The notes under the pieces were generated by a model. That model worked only from the letters and a program-made list of their open reading frames with translations, was not told where the DNA came from and did not search any database. From Streptomyces klenkii (GTDB lineage: Bacteria; Actinomycetota; Actinomycetes; Streptomycetales; Streptomycetaceae): DNA of 64,000 bases. This document shows positions 1 through 10,200 of this stretch, in pieces. The stretch is taken from NCBI RefSeq assembly GCF_003626645.1, contig NZ_RBAM01000005.1, forward strand, positions 310,001 through 374,000, written 5' to 3'. A program made the translations under genes and the position numbers. The stretch's first letter is position 1. Each line of letters opens with the position of its first letter.

Positions 1-33
1 GGCATCCTGCTGGGCTTCATGCCCACCGCCTGA
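1..33 (+). CDS. C-terminal end of an upstream gene (partial)
   Basis: Frame 1 reads GILLGFMPTA and then a TGA stop, 25 bases before the next start codon. The hydrophobic end suggests a membrane protein, but ten residues do not allow identification. It is reported only because the frame, the stop and the short spacing to the next gene fit a same-strand neighbour. Confidence 0.35.
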   Translation, partial: GILLGFMPTA

Positions 34-58
34 GCCTTCCCGACCCACGGAGCGCAGC

Positions 59-1171
59 ATGACAAAGGCCCGGAACAAGGCCCGGAACAAGGCCCGGAAG
101 AAGAACCGGAAGGTCACCGGCCGCCACGCCCTGCACACCCTGGTGGTGCTCGGCCTGCTCGGCACCAGCGCGTACCTCACGGTGGAGCTGCGCGAGCAGC
201 AGGACGGGACGGCGCCGCCGGTCCAGTCCGTCTCCGGCACGGGCACGGGCACCGGAGCGGCGTCCGGCGGCAAGCCCGCCGCGGGCGAGCGCCGCTTCGA
301 GCGGCTGGCCAGCCCGGCCCGCACGGTGGTGCGCGCGGCGGACGGCGGCGTCCTCGCCACGTTCACGGACGGCGCCCGCACCGCGGTCCTGACCGGCGCG
401 AGCCGTACGTTCACCGAGCCGAAGTACACGGACGCGAAGGTGACGACGGACAGCTGGGTGCGGCTGCTGCCGGAGGCGTGGAAGGAGGGCGGCGAGAAGG
501 CGGCCTGGTTCAAGGACTGGTTCAGCACGTCCCTGGGCAGCAAGGAGCCCGACATCTTCGCCTTCGCCATGGAGTACATCGAAGGCGCCCCGCAGAAGAA
601 GGACGCCCGCGGCGTTCCGTACTCCGGCGACGCCCAGTTCGGCCCGCTCAACCCCAACGGCTCCGTCGCGGGCGACCTGCGCCTCGAACAGTCGGACTTC
701 TACGACTACCTCGGCATCCCGTACCGCTTCCGCGACGGCACCGTGGAGCAGCCCGAGGCGGCGCGCTTCCGGGCGATGGACTGCTCGGGCTTCGTCCGCA
801 CCGTCTACGGCTACCGCGCGCGCTACCCCCTCCTGGCCAAGGACATCAAGGGCGACGGCCTCCCCCGCACCGCCAACGGCATGGCCCGCCTCTCCCCCGG
901 CGTCCCCGTCCTGGAACTGACCGGCAAGCGCCCCGACGCCACGGACCGGTTGCAGCCGGGCGACCTGGTCTTCTTCGACATCGACAAGCGCACCGGCGAA
1001 CGCCTCGACCACGTCGGCATCTACATGGGCCTCGACACCGACGGCAAGCCCCGCTTCATCTCCAGCCGCGAAGAAGCCAACGGCCCCACCTTCGGCGACA
1101 AGGGCGGCACGGCCCGCCTGGACGGCAACGGCTTCTACGCGGCGGGACTGCGCAGCGCGAAGCGTCTCTGA
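59..1171 (+). CDS. Membrane-anchored NlpC/P60 family cell-wall hydrolase
   Basis: A 370-residue protein. It has a very basic N-terminus with repeated ARNK units, one membrane segment at about residues 22-42, a Thr/Gly-rich linker, and a C-terminal NlpC/P60 domain at about 220-365. The catalytic Cys is visible in AMDCSGFV (C242) and the catalytic His in LDHVGIYMG (H318). LQPGDLVFFD between them is also typical of the family. Members are gamma-D-glutamyl-diaminopimelate or related amidases acting on peptidoglycan, so an extracytoplasmic role is inferred. The ATG at 59 has a GGAG about 8 bases upstream. The N-terminal half matches nothing I recognise. A different substrate such as a secreted amide is possible. 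Confidence 0.8.
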   Translation: MTKARNKARNKARKKNRKVTGRHALHTLVVLGLLGTSAYLTVELREQQDGTAPPVQSVSGTGTGTGAASGGKPAAGERRFERLASPARTVVRAADGGVLATFTDGARTAVLTGASRTFTEPKYTDAKVTTDSWVRLLPEAWKEGGEKAAWFKDWFSTSLGSKEPDIFAFAMEYIEGAPQKKDARGVPYSGDAQFGPLNPNGSVAGDLRLEQSDFYDYLGIPYRFRDGTVEQPEAARFRAMDCSGFVRTVYGYRARYPLLAKDIKGDGLPRTANGMARLSPGVPVLELTGKRPDATDRLQPGDLVFFDIDKRTGERLDHVGIYMGLDTDGKPRFISSREEANGPTFGDKGGTARLDGNGFYAAGLRSAKRL

Positions 1172-1268
1172 CGCCTTCTCAGCAATATCTGCACAAATAT
1201 TCCGTTTGCCGGAACTCCGTGTCAGACTTGCCCGGTTCACAGGTGGTTCGCGAGAGAAGTGTGAGACC

Positions 1269-1799
1269 GTGCCCCAGCAGGTGAAGTCCTCGTCCGGAGA
1301 ACGGAGTGCAGGAGAACGGATCGGCCGCGCGGCTCACGGCGCCCGCACGCGGCTGTGGTCGACCCGCAGGCGCCGGCTGACCACGATCGGCACCTCGGCC
1401 GCCCTGGTGGCCGCCGCCGTTACCGGCGTCCTGGTCTTCTGGGACAGCGACCCCGGAGCGGAGCCCGGGGCCAAAGGTGCTCGCAAGCTCGTCATGGCGT
1501 ACATCGACGCACTCGCCGACGACGACATGCGCGAGGCGTGCCGTCTGCTGCATCCCAAGGTGGTCTCCTCCATGGCTCAGGCCGAGGGCGGTTGCCCCGG
1601 AGCCATGCGCGCGCAGATCGGTGACCGGCTCGGCGGCAAGGAACAGCGCAAGGTCGGCGACATCGACGTCAGCGCGGCACGGGTCGAGGGCGGGGGCAAG
1701 GTCGCTCACGTCGAGGTCAGCGCCGGGGCGAAGGGCGCCAGGAAGAGCAGCGTGACGGTGGAACGCGTCGACGGGCACTGGCGCATCCTGGAGGACTGA
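1269..1799 (+). CDS. Small membrane-anchored protein, unknown function
   Basis: About 176 residues from a GTG at 1269, chosen because gagagaag lies 9 bases upstream; a TTG at 1206 is a longer alternative. After a basic stretch there is one membrane segment at about residues 38-58, then a soluble domain (about 70-175) beginning ARKLVMAYIDALADDD. The pattern of an alpha helix with a Cys in CRLLHP, a second Cys in GGCPGAM and a beta-rich end finishing VDGHWRILED resembles the DUF4878/NTF2-like fold of exported proteins, where the two Cys could form a disulfide. This is a fold-level guess. It is followed by a strong hairpin shared with the convergent gene. Confidence 0.6.
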   Translation: MPQQVKSSSGERSAGERIGRAAHGARTRLWSTRRRRLTTIGTSAALVAAAVTGVLVFWDSDPGAEPGAKGARKLVMAYIDALADDDMREACRLLHPKVVSSMAQAEGGCPGAMRAQIGDRLGGKEQRKVGDIDVSAARVEGGGKVAHVEVSAGAKGARKSSVTVERVDGHWRILED

Positions 1800-1816
1800 A
1801 ACAAGCGGTGCGAAGA

Positions 1817-1844
1817 GTGGGCGGGAGGCGTGCCTCCCGCCCAC
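1817..1844. terminator. Convergent hairpin terminator
   Basis: A perfect 13-bp inverted repeat (1817-1829 and 1832-1844) with a 2-base centre sits between two convergent stop codons (1799 and 1850). It has no U-tract, as is usual in Streptomyces. Confidence 0.7.
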
Positions 1845-1849
1845 CGCCG

Positions 1850-3955
1850 CTACCGGCCTTCCGTCACCACCGGCTTGCCGTTGTGGGACTTGGCGGTGAC
1901 CCCGCCGGTGAACACCGGGTCGGCCGGGGTGCTGCGCTTCCCCCTGGCCAGGGACCGGGGCTGGGCGCTGCCGCTGTCCGCGTCGGAGAGCCAGTACATC
2001 CGCTCCAGACCGTCGGTGTCGATGTAGAACACGGCCCACTGGCCGTCGGCGAGCTGGACCACCGCGGGGTCGGTCGCCGCCTGCTTCGAGGCGACGAGGC
2101 TCCACCGGCTGAAGTCTCCGTCCGGGCCCAGCTGGCGAGCGTAGTGGACGTAGCCCTTGTCATCCCGGACGACCACCCCGAGCGACTTGTCCTGGTTGAC
2201 GGCGACCGCGGGCGACCCCGCCGTCTTCACGCCCGACAGTACGGTTCCGTCGCCGAAGAAGCCGTTGAGCGGAAGCTTGCTGTCCGCGTCAGTACGGGTG
2301 GACTCCTTGGCCGTCCAGATCTCGCCGTCCTTGGTGCGGGCGAAGGCCATCACCTTGCCGTCGGCCCCGCGCGCCGCGGCCGGGGTCCCGCCCAGGCCGC
2401 TCGTGTCGGAGGCCCCCCACACCCACCAGCCCTCGCGCTTGGCATCCGCGCGGTTCATGCCGAGACGGCCTTGCTTGTCGATCCCGAGGATGAACGGGCG
2501 GTCGGCCTCCTTGTCCACCGAGGCGGCCTGGCCCGCAGCGAGGAAGGACGACTTCTCGTACCCGGCGGGCATGGAAGAGTAGGCGTCCCGGGTGCGCCAC
2601 GGGATGAAGTTGTCGCTGTTCGGGCTCTGCTGGTTCAGGTACCACATCTTGCCGTCGCGGTCGAAGGCGTGGACCCCGACGATGCCCTGAGGGTTCCTGG
2701 TGACGGTGGGCGCGCCGGTGAAGTCGCCGCCGAAGTCCTTCAGCGCTGACCAGGTCCCGCCCGCTTGACGCTTCGTCATCCAGATGTGGCCGTCCTTGCC
2801 GAGGGCGAAGGCCATCGGGGTGCCGTCGGCCTGCTCCGTGATGACGGGCTGGTCGACGATGTCCCGCGCGCCGGGCACGGTGCTGTAGGCCACGGTGCCC
2901 AGGTCCCTGGGGTCGCGCTGGACGCCGTTGACCAGCCAGCCGCGCTCGTCGACGTAGAACTGCTGGATGAGCTTGTCGCTGCTCTGCCGGATCGCGGCGG
3001 GCATGTTGGGCCGCGGGGCGACGGGGGGCTTCGCGGGCTGAGCCGGGGTCTTGCAGGCGTCCGTGGACAGGGATATCCCGTGGAACGTCTCGAAGTTCCA
3101 GCCGGCCTTGCGGCGGCCGGTGTCGACCCAGGCACCGGCGTTGACGTCGTAGCGGTACCAGAACAGCGAACCGTCGGCGTGCAGGCCGTAGAGGGTGCCG
3201 CCGCCCGCCGAGCGGATGTCGCGGAGGTACTGCCAGCCGCTCGTCCACGCCTGGCTCTTGATTTCCAGCCACTGCTGGCGGTCGACGTCGTAGCGGTAGC
3301 GGTACATGTCCCCGCCCTGACGGGCGAAGAGGAGGCCGTCGCCCGCGGCGACGATGAGGTTGTACCCGCCCCAGCTGCCGGTGTCGATCACGCGGCCGTT
3401 GCCGGGCATCGGGGCCCCGGTCTTCTCGTCGTAGCGGTAGATCCGCAGGGTGCCGTCGTCATGGATGGCGAAGATGTTGCCGCGGTCATCGATGGTGACG
3501 CGATTGCGCCTCGCGGCACCGTCCAGGAAGGTCCCCCAGCCGCTGTCGATCTTCTCGCCCGGAGGCGTCCCCCAGGTGTTGGTGGCCGGATCGTAGCGGT
3601 GGCGGTACAGGCCGCCGTCGGGGTTGATGCTGTAGATCCAGTTACCGGGGCCACCGAGGGTGATGCGGGGAGAGCCCCACCCGCTCCCGTCGATCCGCTT
3701 GCCGATCACAGGCCAGTTGAAGGACCCCTGCGCGGCGTCGCCGTGGGTGAAGAGCTCCAGCTTCCCGTCGGCGGTCGCACCGTACAGCTGGGCCTGGGGA
3801 CGGCAGCTCACCTGGGCGGTGGGGGCGGGCGTGGACGGCACCGCGTCCGCCACGGCGGCGGGTGCGCACACCAGACCCAAGGGCAGGGCCGTGACGGCCG
3901 CGAGGGTCAGTGCCGCCATGCGGGCGGCAGACGGGCGGGGGCGACTCAGAGGCAT
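1850..3955 (-). CDS. Secreted tachylectin/PLL-type beta-propeller lectin-like protein
   Basis: About 701 residues from the ATG at 3955, which gives a clean signal peptide (MPLSRPRPSAARMAAL, hydrophobic core, APAAVADA). Upstream in-frame starts would only add an unlikely extension. The first half, about residues 45-290, has tachylectin-2-like blades, each with the pattern YxATADGKLELFTH, IDGSGWG or IYSINPDGGLYRHRYD. The second half, about 320-700, has another set of blades of the PLL or sialidase-like kind (DGHIWMTKRQAGGTWS, DGEIWTAKEST), ending with a Trp-rich strand. Such propellers bind sugars, and no catalytic residues are apparent. It is divergent from the RHS toxin gene across about 250 bp. 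A smaller propeller gene lies on the other side of that toxin. An adhesion or glycan-binding role is inferred. Confidence 0.75.
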   Translation of the reverse strand: MPLSRPRPSAARMAALTLAAVTALPLGLVCAPAAVADAVPSTPAPTAQVSCRPQAQLYGATADGKLELFTHGDAAQGSFNWPVIGKRIDGSGWGSPRITLGGPGNWIYSINPDGGLYRHRYDPATNTWGTPPGEKIDSGWGTFLDGAARRNRVTIDDRGNIFAIHDDGTLRIYRYDEKTGAPMPGNGRVIDTGSWGGYNLIVAAGDGLLFARQGGDMYRYRYDVDRQQWLEIKSQAWTSGWQYLRDIRSAGGGTLYGLHADGSLFWYRYDVNAGAWVDTGRRKAGWNFETFHGISLSTDACKTPAQPAKPPVAPRPNMPAAIRQSSDKLIQQFYVDERGWLVNGVQRDPRDLGTVAYSTVPGARDIVDQPVITEQADGTPMAFALGKDGHIWMTKRQAGGTWSALKDFGGDFTGAPTVTRNPQGIVGVHAFDRDGKMWYLNQQSPNSDNFIPWRTRDAYSSMPAGYEKSSFLAAGQAASVDKEADRPFILGIDKQGRLGMNRADAKREGWWVWGASDTSGLGGTPAAARGADGKVMAFARTKDGEIWTAKESTRTDADSKLPLNGFFGDGTVLSGVKTAGSPAVAVNQDKSLGVVVRDDKGYVHYARQLGPDGDFSRWSLVASKQAATDPAVVQLADGQWAVFYIDTDGLERMYWLSDADSGSAQPRSLARGKRSTPADPVFTGGVTAKSHNGKPVVTEGR

Positions 3956-4162
3956 CGAGGGGCACTTTCTGACGGGGCGACAAAGCCCGGCCGGGGCCGA
4001 GGTCCCGGCCGGAGGACGGCGGGGCGGGATGCATGTAATCACACCCCATGTACCTAGCTTTGGGGTAGTTACGCTCGATGAGCGCCGATGGCGGCAAATC
4101 CCCCATAAGCCCCGTTCCCGATTTCAGAGTGTAGTCACCACCGTTCCAACTGCCCCAACCTC

Positions 4163-4190
4163 TTGCATACCTGATCTTTACTCAGATAAA
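4163..4190 (+). promoter_or_regulatory. Candidate promoter of the RHS toxin gene
   Basis: TTGCAT (4163-4168) and GATAAA (4185-4190) are separated by 16 bases, in the only A/T-rich patch between the two divergent genes. A start near 4197-4200 would make the ATG at 4202 nearly leaderless and favours a later start codon. Confidence 0.35.
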
Positions 4191-4201
4191 ACATCGTCTC
4201 A

Positions 4202-7200
4202 ATGCCCGCCATCTCATGGTTGTGGCTTCCTGTGGCGACCTATGCCCATATGGCGACGCATGTCCATATGCAGGTTCGCCACCTCCAGGTCGATGGGTGG
4301 GGTGTGTTCTCCGTGTTCCTTGGCAGTCGGCGCACCGGGTCTTCCGGTGCGCGTCGCCGCCGCGGCGCCTTCAGGCACCGCGGCTTCTTCGCTACGAGAC
4401 CGGGGGCACGCAGAGCGGTCGCGTTGACGGCCGCGATGCTGGTGTTCGCCGCCACGGCACCTTCGGAGGCCGTGAGCCGGCCGGAGTCCGAGCCCTCGCT
4501 GCCGGGCGTCAAGGGCCACACCAAGCGCCCCGACGGCCAGCGCTGGGGCAGCGCGGCAGACCTCGATCACCTCGACGGCGCCTCCGGGCCGGTCAAGGCC
4601 CGCGGCCCGCAGACCCTCCACGGCAAGTACGCCGTGGAGCACCCGGAGATACCCAAGACCACCACCCGGAACGAGGCCAAGGTCGAGGCCGCCCCCGGCA
4701 AGGAAGTCAGGGGCTACGACCCGAAGAGCAGCAGCGAAATCACCGGCAAGCGCTCGGAGTTCGAGCGCACCTTCAGCAACCGGGACGGGTCGCAGACGAC
4801 CCAGTTCTCCAAGGAGCGGCTGAACTACCGGACGGCCGACGGCAGCTGGAAGCCCATCGACGCAACGCTCGTCCCCACGGGCGACGGCAATGCGGGTGGC
4901 TGGCACAACGCCGCCGACAGCCTCGGCATCCGGCTCGCGCCTCAGGCCGACGCCAAGGACCTGGCCCGGCTCGTCGTGGACGGCGACCACGAAGTCTCCT
5001 TCGGCCTCGACGGAGCGCAGCGCTCGGCCGGCCGGACCGACGACAAGGACAAGTCCGCCGTCACCTACCCCGGCATCCTCAAGGACGCCGACCTGGAGCT
5101 GATCTCCAGGCCGGGCGGCCTCAAGGAGGTCATGGTCCTGCGGTCCAAGGACGCACCGCGCACCTGGCTCTTCCCGCTGCGGACCAAGGGCCTCACGGCC
5201 TCGCTGGACAACGGCGACGTCGTCCTCAAGGACGCCGAGGGCAAGCAGCGCGTGCGGATCCCGCACGGCTACATGGAGGACTCCAAGGTCCACCCGGAGT
5301 CCGGCGACGGTGCGATATCCACCAAGGTCGACTACCGCCTCGTCGAGCACGGCGGCGGGCAGGCCCTGCGTGTGGACCTCGACGGCGACTGGCTCTCCGC
5401 ACCGGAGCGCACGTTCCCCGTCCGGGTCGACCCGCCCATGGTGGATCCCGTCGGCGCCTCGTCGAGCATGTACGTCGAGAAGTCCGGCAGCAACAACTGG
5501 AGCTCGGGCTCCGAGGACACCCTCAAGGTGGGCGCCGTCAGCGACGGCGGCACCAGCCGGGCCGCGAGCTACCTCGCCTTCCCGAACGTGGCCTCCAAGC
5601 TGCGCAACCACAAGATCTTCGGTGCCTCGCTCAACGTCCTCAACTACTGGTCGGCCTCCTGCCGCCCCCGTGAGGTGAGCGTCCACCCGGTCACCGAAGC
5701 GTGGACGGCCGGCAAGGGCCACACCTACCCCGGCCCCTCCTTCGGCGGGAAGATCGCCGGCTCCTCCTTCGCCCACGGCTTCATCGGCGAGGGCCAGTCC
5801 AGCTCGGCCTGCCCCGCCGCGTGGGAGGCCATGGACCTCGGTGCCAAGGGGCGCGACCTGGTCGAAGAATGGGCCAACGGCTCCCGCCCCAACTACGGCC
5901 TGACCCTGCGCGGCTCGGAGTCCGACACGGCGAGCTGGAAGAAGTTCTCCAGCACCAACAGCGCCAACCCGCCGTCCCTCTACGTCACGCACTCGCCGTA
6001 CGACGCCAAGTACTCCGTCGAGCGCGCGAACCCGGAGCCGGCTGTCAGCCGGAGCCAGGACGGCAAGGTCAAGATCAAGGTGACCAACCTGGGCGCCGAG
6101 ACCTGGACCCCCAGCACCTACGAGCTGGGCTACCGCGCCTACAAGGGCGGCAAGCTCGTCAAGGAGGTGTCCGCGGCCCAGCTCCCCAAGGACGTGCCCC
6201 GCGGCGCCGCCGTCACCCTCGAGGCGACGGTCCAGAAGGGCGACCCGGGCGAGTACCTCATCGACTTCTCGATGATCCGCAAGGGTCTGGGATTCTTCAC
6301 CGACTACAACATCGCGCCGGTCCGCATCGGCCTCAACGTGCTGGCCATCCCGCCGGTCGTCGACGCCTTCCATCCGGCCAACGGCTACCAGTCCCAGACG
6401 CTCACGCCGGAGCTGTGGGCCAACGCCCGGGACATGGATAAGACCGGGCAGACGCTCCAGTACCGCTACGAGGTCTGCGAGTCCGGCAAGGACGGCAAGC
6501 CGAAGGACTGCTTCTTCTCCGACTGGTCCCCCGACCGCAGCTGGGTCGTCCCGGCGGGCAAGCTCCGCTGGTCCAAGACCTACCTGTGGCGCCCCTGGAG
6601 CAGGGACAACGCGGCCGTCAGCCCCGAGCTGCCGTACGCCACCCTGCTGACCGCCGTGCCGCAGCCGGTCATCACCTCGCACCTGGCGGGCTCGCCTTAC
6701 GGCTCCTCGGACAAGCCCTTCGACCCACAGGTCGGTAACTTCGCCAGCGCGGCGGTCGACGCGTCGGTGGCCACCATCGGCCCGGAGCTCACCGTCGCCC
6801 GCACCTACAACAGCCTCGACCCGTCCAGGAACCACGTCTTCGGCGCGGGCTGGGCCTCGCGCCTCGACATGAGGGTGACGCCGGACGACGACGGAACCGG
6901 CAATGTCGTCGTCACCTACCCCGACGGCCAGCAGGTCCGCTTCGGCCGCAACCCCGACGGCTCCTTCGCCGCCCCCATGGGCCGTGACGCCGTCTTCACC
7001 ACCGTCAAGGACGGTGGCTGGCAGCTCACCGACAAGAACGGCGTCCGCTACGCCTTCCGCGCCGACGGACTGCTCGGCACGGTCACCGACGCGAGCGGGC
7101 TGACCCAGACCTTCACCTACACGGACGGCAAGCTCGTCCAGCTCCGCAACGACGCCAGCAAGCGAAGCCTGTTCTTCCAGTGGACGGGTGAGCACATCAC

Positions 7201-10200
7201 GGCAGTCGGTACCGACCCGCTGCGCACCAGCCCGCTGACCTGGACGTACGAGTACGACGGGGACAAGCTCGCCAAGGTCTGCTCCCCCGAGAAGACCTGC
7301 ACCCGGTACGAGTACGGAAAGGGCTCGCACTACCGCAGCGTGGCCCTGGACTCCGGCCCCTACGCCTACTGGCGCTTCGGTGAGGACGGCGGCGACGATG
7401 CCGTCAGCCAGGTCACCGTCAACCAGGGCAAGGACCGGGCCCAGTACGTCGACGTCACCCACGACGCCGCCGGCCCGCTGAGCGGCACCTCCGACAACGC
7501 CGCCTCCTTCAACGGCACCTCATCGCGCGTCGACCTGCCCGAGAACCTGCTGAACCTGCAGCGCAGCCTCGCGGTCAGCATGTGGTTCCGCACCTCCGGC
7601 AACGGCGTGCTGCTGAACTACCGCTCCGACAAGCACAACGACAGCAACGACGGGACCAGCGCGCCCGTGCTGTACATCGGCGCGGACGGCAAGCTGCGCG
7701 GACAGTTCCGCATCGGCCGCATCTCCCCCATCACCACGGGAACCGCCGTCAACGACGGCCAGTGGCACCATGTGGTGCTGTCCTCGGACGGCGCCCGGCA
7801 GACCCTGTTCCTGGACGGCAAGCGCCACGGCAGCCTGGACGCACCGGTCAACCACGGCAACCAGCGGTTCGCCGAGATCGGCTCCGGCTACGCCTACGAC
7901 TGGCCCTCCCCGCCCGCCAAGGGCTCGGTCTACTTCAAGGGCGACATCGACGAGGTCGCCGTCTACCACAAGCCGATCGGCACCGCCGCCGCGCAGTCCC
8001 TCTACGCCGCCCGCGAGCAGGCCGACCAGCTCACCAAGGTGACCACGCCCGGCGGCCGCGCGGCCGTGGAGGTCTCGTACGACACCTCCGTCGACCGCGT
8101 CGACAAGCTGACCGACAACAACGGCGGCCAGTGGCAGCTGGGCGTCCCCGTCACCGGTCTGTACGGCAAGGAGCTCATCCGCACCGTCCAGGTGACCGAC
8201 CCCAAGAACCGCCGGCACTTCTACGACTACGACCCCCTGGCCGGGCGTGTCATCCGCTACGTGTCGCCCCTGCGCGACAAGCCGGTGGAGCCCCAGAAAC
8301 CCAAGCCCACGACCTCCCCGACCCCCGGCACCGATGGCGGCATCTTCGAGGGCGGTGTCGTCGGCGACGGCAAGCCCCCGATGGACTACCCCGACCCCGA
8401 GTTCGTCGGCGGAGCCGTCAACGCCATGGGCGTGCGCAGCTTCGGCTACGACGACAAGGGCTTCCAGAACCGGGTCATGGACGAGAACGGTCATGCGCTC
8501 GACATGACCTACGACGACCAGGGCAACGTCGCGACGCGCAAGACCTGCCGCGACCTCAACGACTGCCAGACCACGTACTACGCGTACTACTACGACGAGA
8601 AGAACCCGCTCGACCCGCGCAACGGCAAGCTCACCGAGTCCCGTGACGCGCGTTCCGCGGGCGCTCAGGACAACACCTACAGGACGACGTACTCCTACGA
8701 CGCCCGAGGTGAGCTCCTCGAGCAGACCGCACCGGACGGCCGCAAGGCCACCCGCACCTTCACCACCGGATCGGACCCCGCCTTCAACAACGAGGGCACC
8801 GCTCCGGCAGGCCTGCTGGCGTCCATGACCGACGCCAAGGGCAAGACGACCAAGTACACCTACTTCGCCAACGGTGATCTCGCCGAGACCACCGACCCGG
8901 CGGGCCTGGTCACCCGCTACACCTACGACCGGCTGGGCCGCAAGCTCACCGAGACCGACATCAGCGACTCCCAGCCCAAGGGCGTGACCGTCAGCTACAC
9001 CTACGACGGGCTGGGCCGGACCGTCACCACGACCAAGCCCGGGGTCAAGAACCAGGTCACCGGCGTCACGCACACCGCGTTCACGACCATCGAGTTCGAC
9101 CAGGACGGCCTGGTGCTGCGCTCCGAGGTCGCCGACACCACGGGTGGCGACCCCACCCGCGTGACCCGCACCGAGTACGACGACTCCGGCCGCCCGGTGC
9201 GGGTGACGGACGCCGAAGGCGCAGAGACCAGCTTCGGCTACGACGCTCTGGGCAACCGTGCCTGGCAGGTCGACCCGAGCGGCACCCGGACCGAGTACAC
9301 CTACACCCCGCGCAACAAGGTGGCCGAGGTACGGGTGCGCGACTGGAGCGGAGACCCGGAGGAGGCGCCCAAGGACGCCGACGAGAAGGTCCTCGTGACC
9401 GACTCCTACGCCTACGACATGGCCGGCCGCATGACCCGGCACGCCGACGCCATGGGCCGCATCCGCGCGTTCAGCTACTACGACGACGGTCTCAGCAAGG
9501 CCGTGCGCGCCCTCGGCGTGCGCCAGCCGGACGGGTCCACCCGTGACATCGAGCTCGAACGGAACGCCTACGACGCCCTCGGCAACCTGACGCGCAAGAC
9601 CACCGGCAACGGCACCACCGTCACCGCCTATGACTACGACGTCTCGGGCCGCACCCAGACCATCACTACGGACCCGGGCAGGCTCGACCGCAAGGTCAGC
9701 TACACGTACGACGACGCGGACAACGTGACGCGCGTCGTGCACACCGGCAAGAGCTCCAACGTCGGGTTCTCCAGCAGCAGCTCCGAGGTCGTCGACTACA
9801 CCTACGACGCCGCCGGCCGGGAGCTCAGCGAGACCACCCTCAACGGCAAGGACCGGCTGACTACGACCTTCAAGCGCGACCAGCGCGGACTGCTGCTCGC
9901 GGAGACCGAGCCCCGGGGCAACGCCGAAGGCGCGGACGCGGAGGCGTTCACCACCACCTACACCTATGACGAGCTCGGCCGTCAGGTGACCGTCACCGAA
10001 CCGGCCGCCGACGTGGAGAACGGCGGGGGCGACGCTCCGGCGGTCAGGACCCGTCCGGCCACCACCACCGGGTACAACGCCTTCGACGAGGCGACCCAGA
10101 GCAAGGACCCGCAGGGCCGCGTCTCCTCCGTCACCTTTGACAACGCCGGCCGCCCGACGGTCAGCACCTCTCCGTCCTACACCCCGCCCGGGGCCTCCGA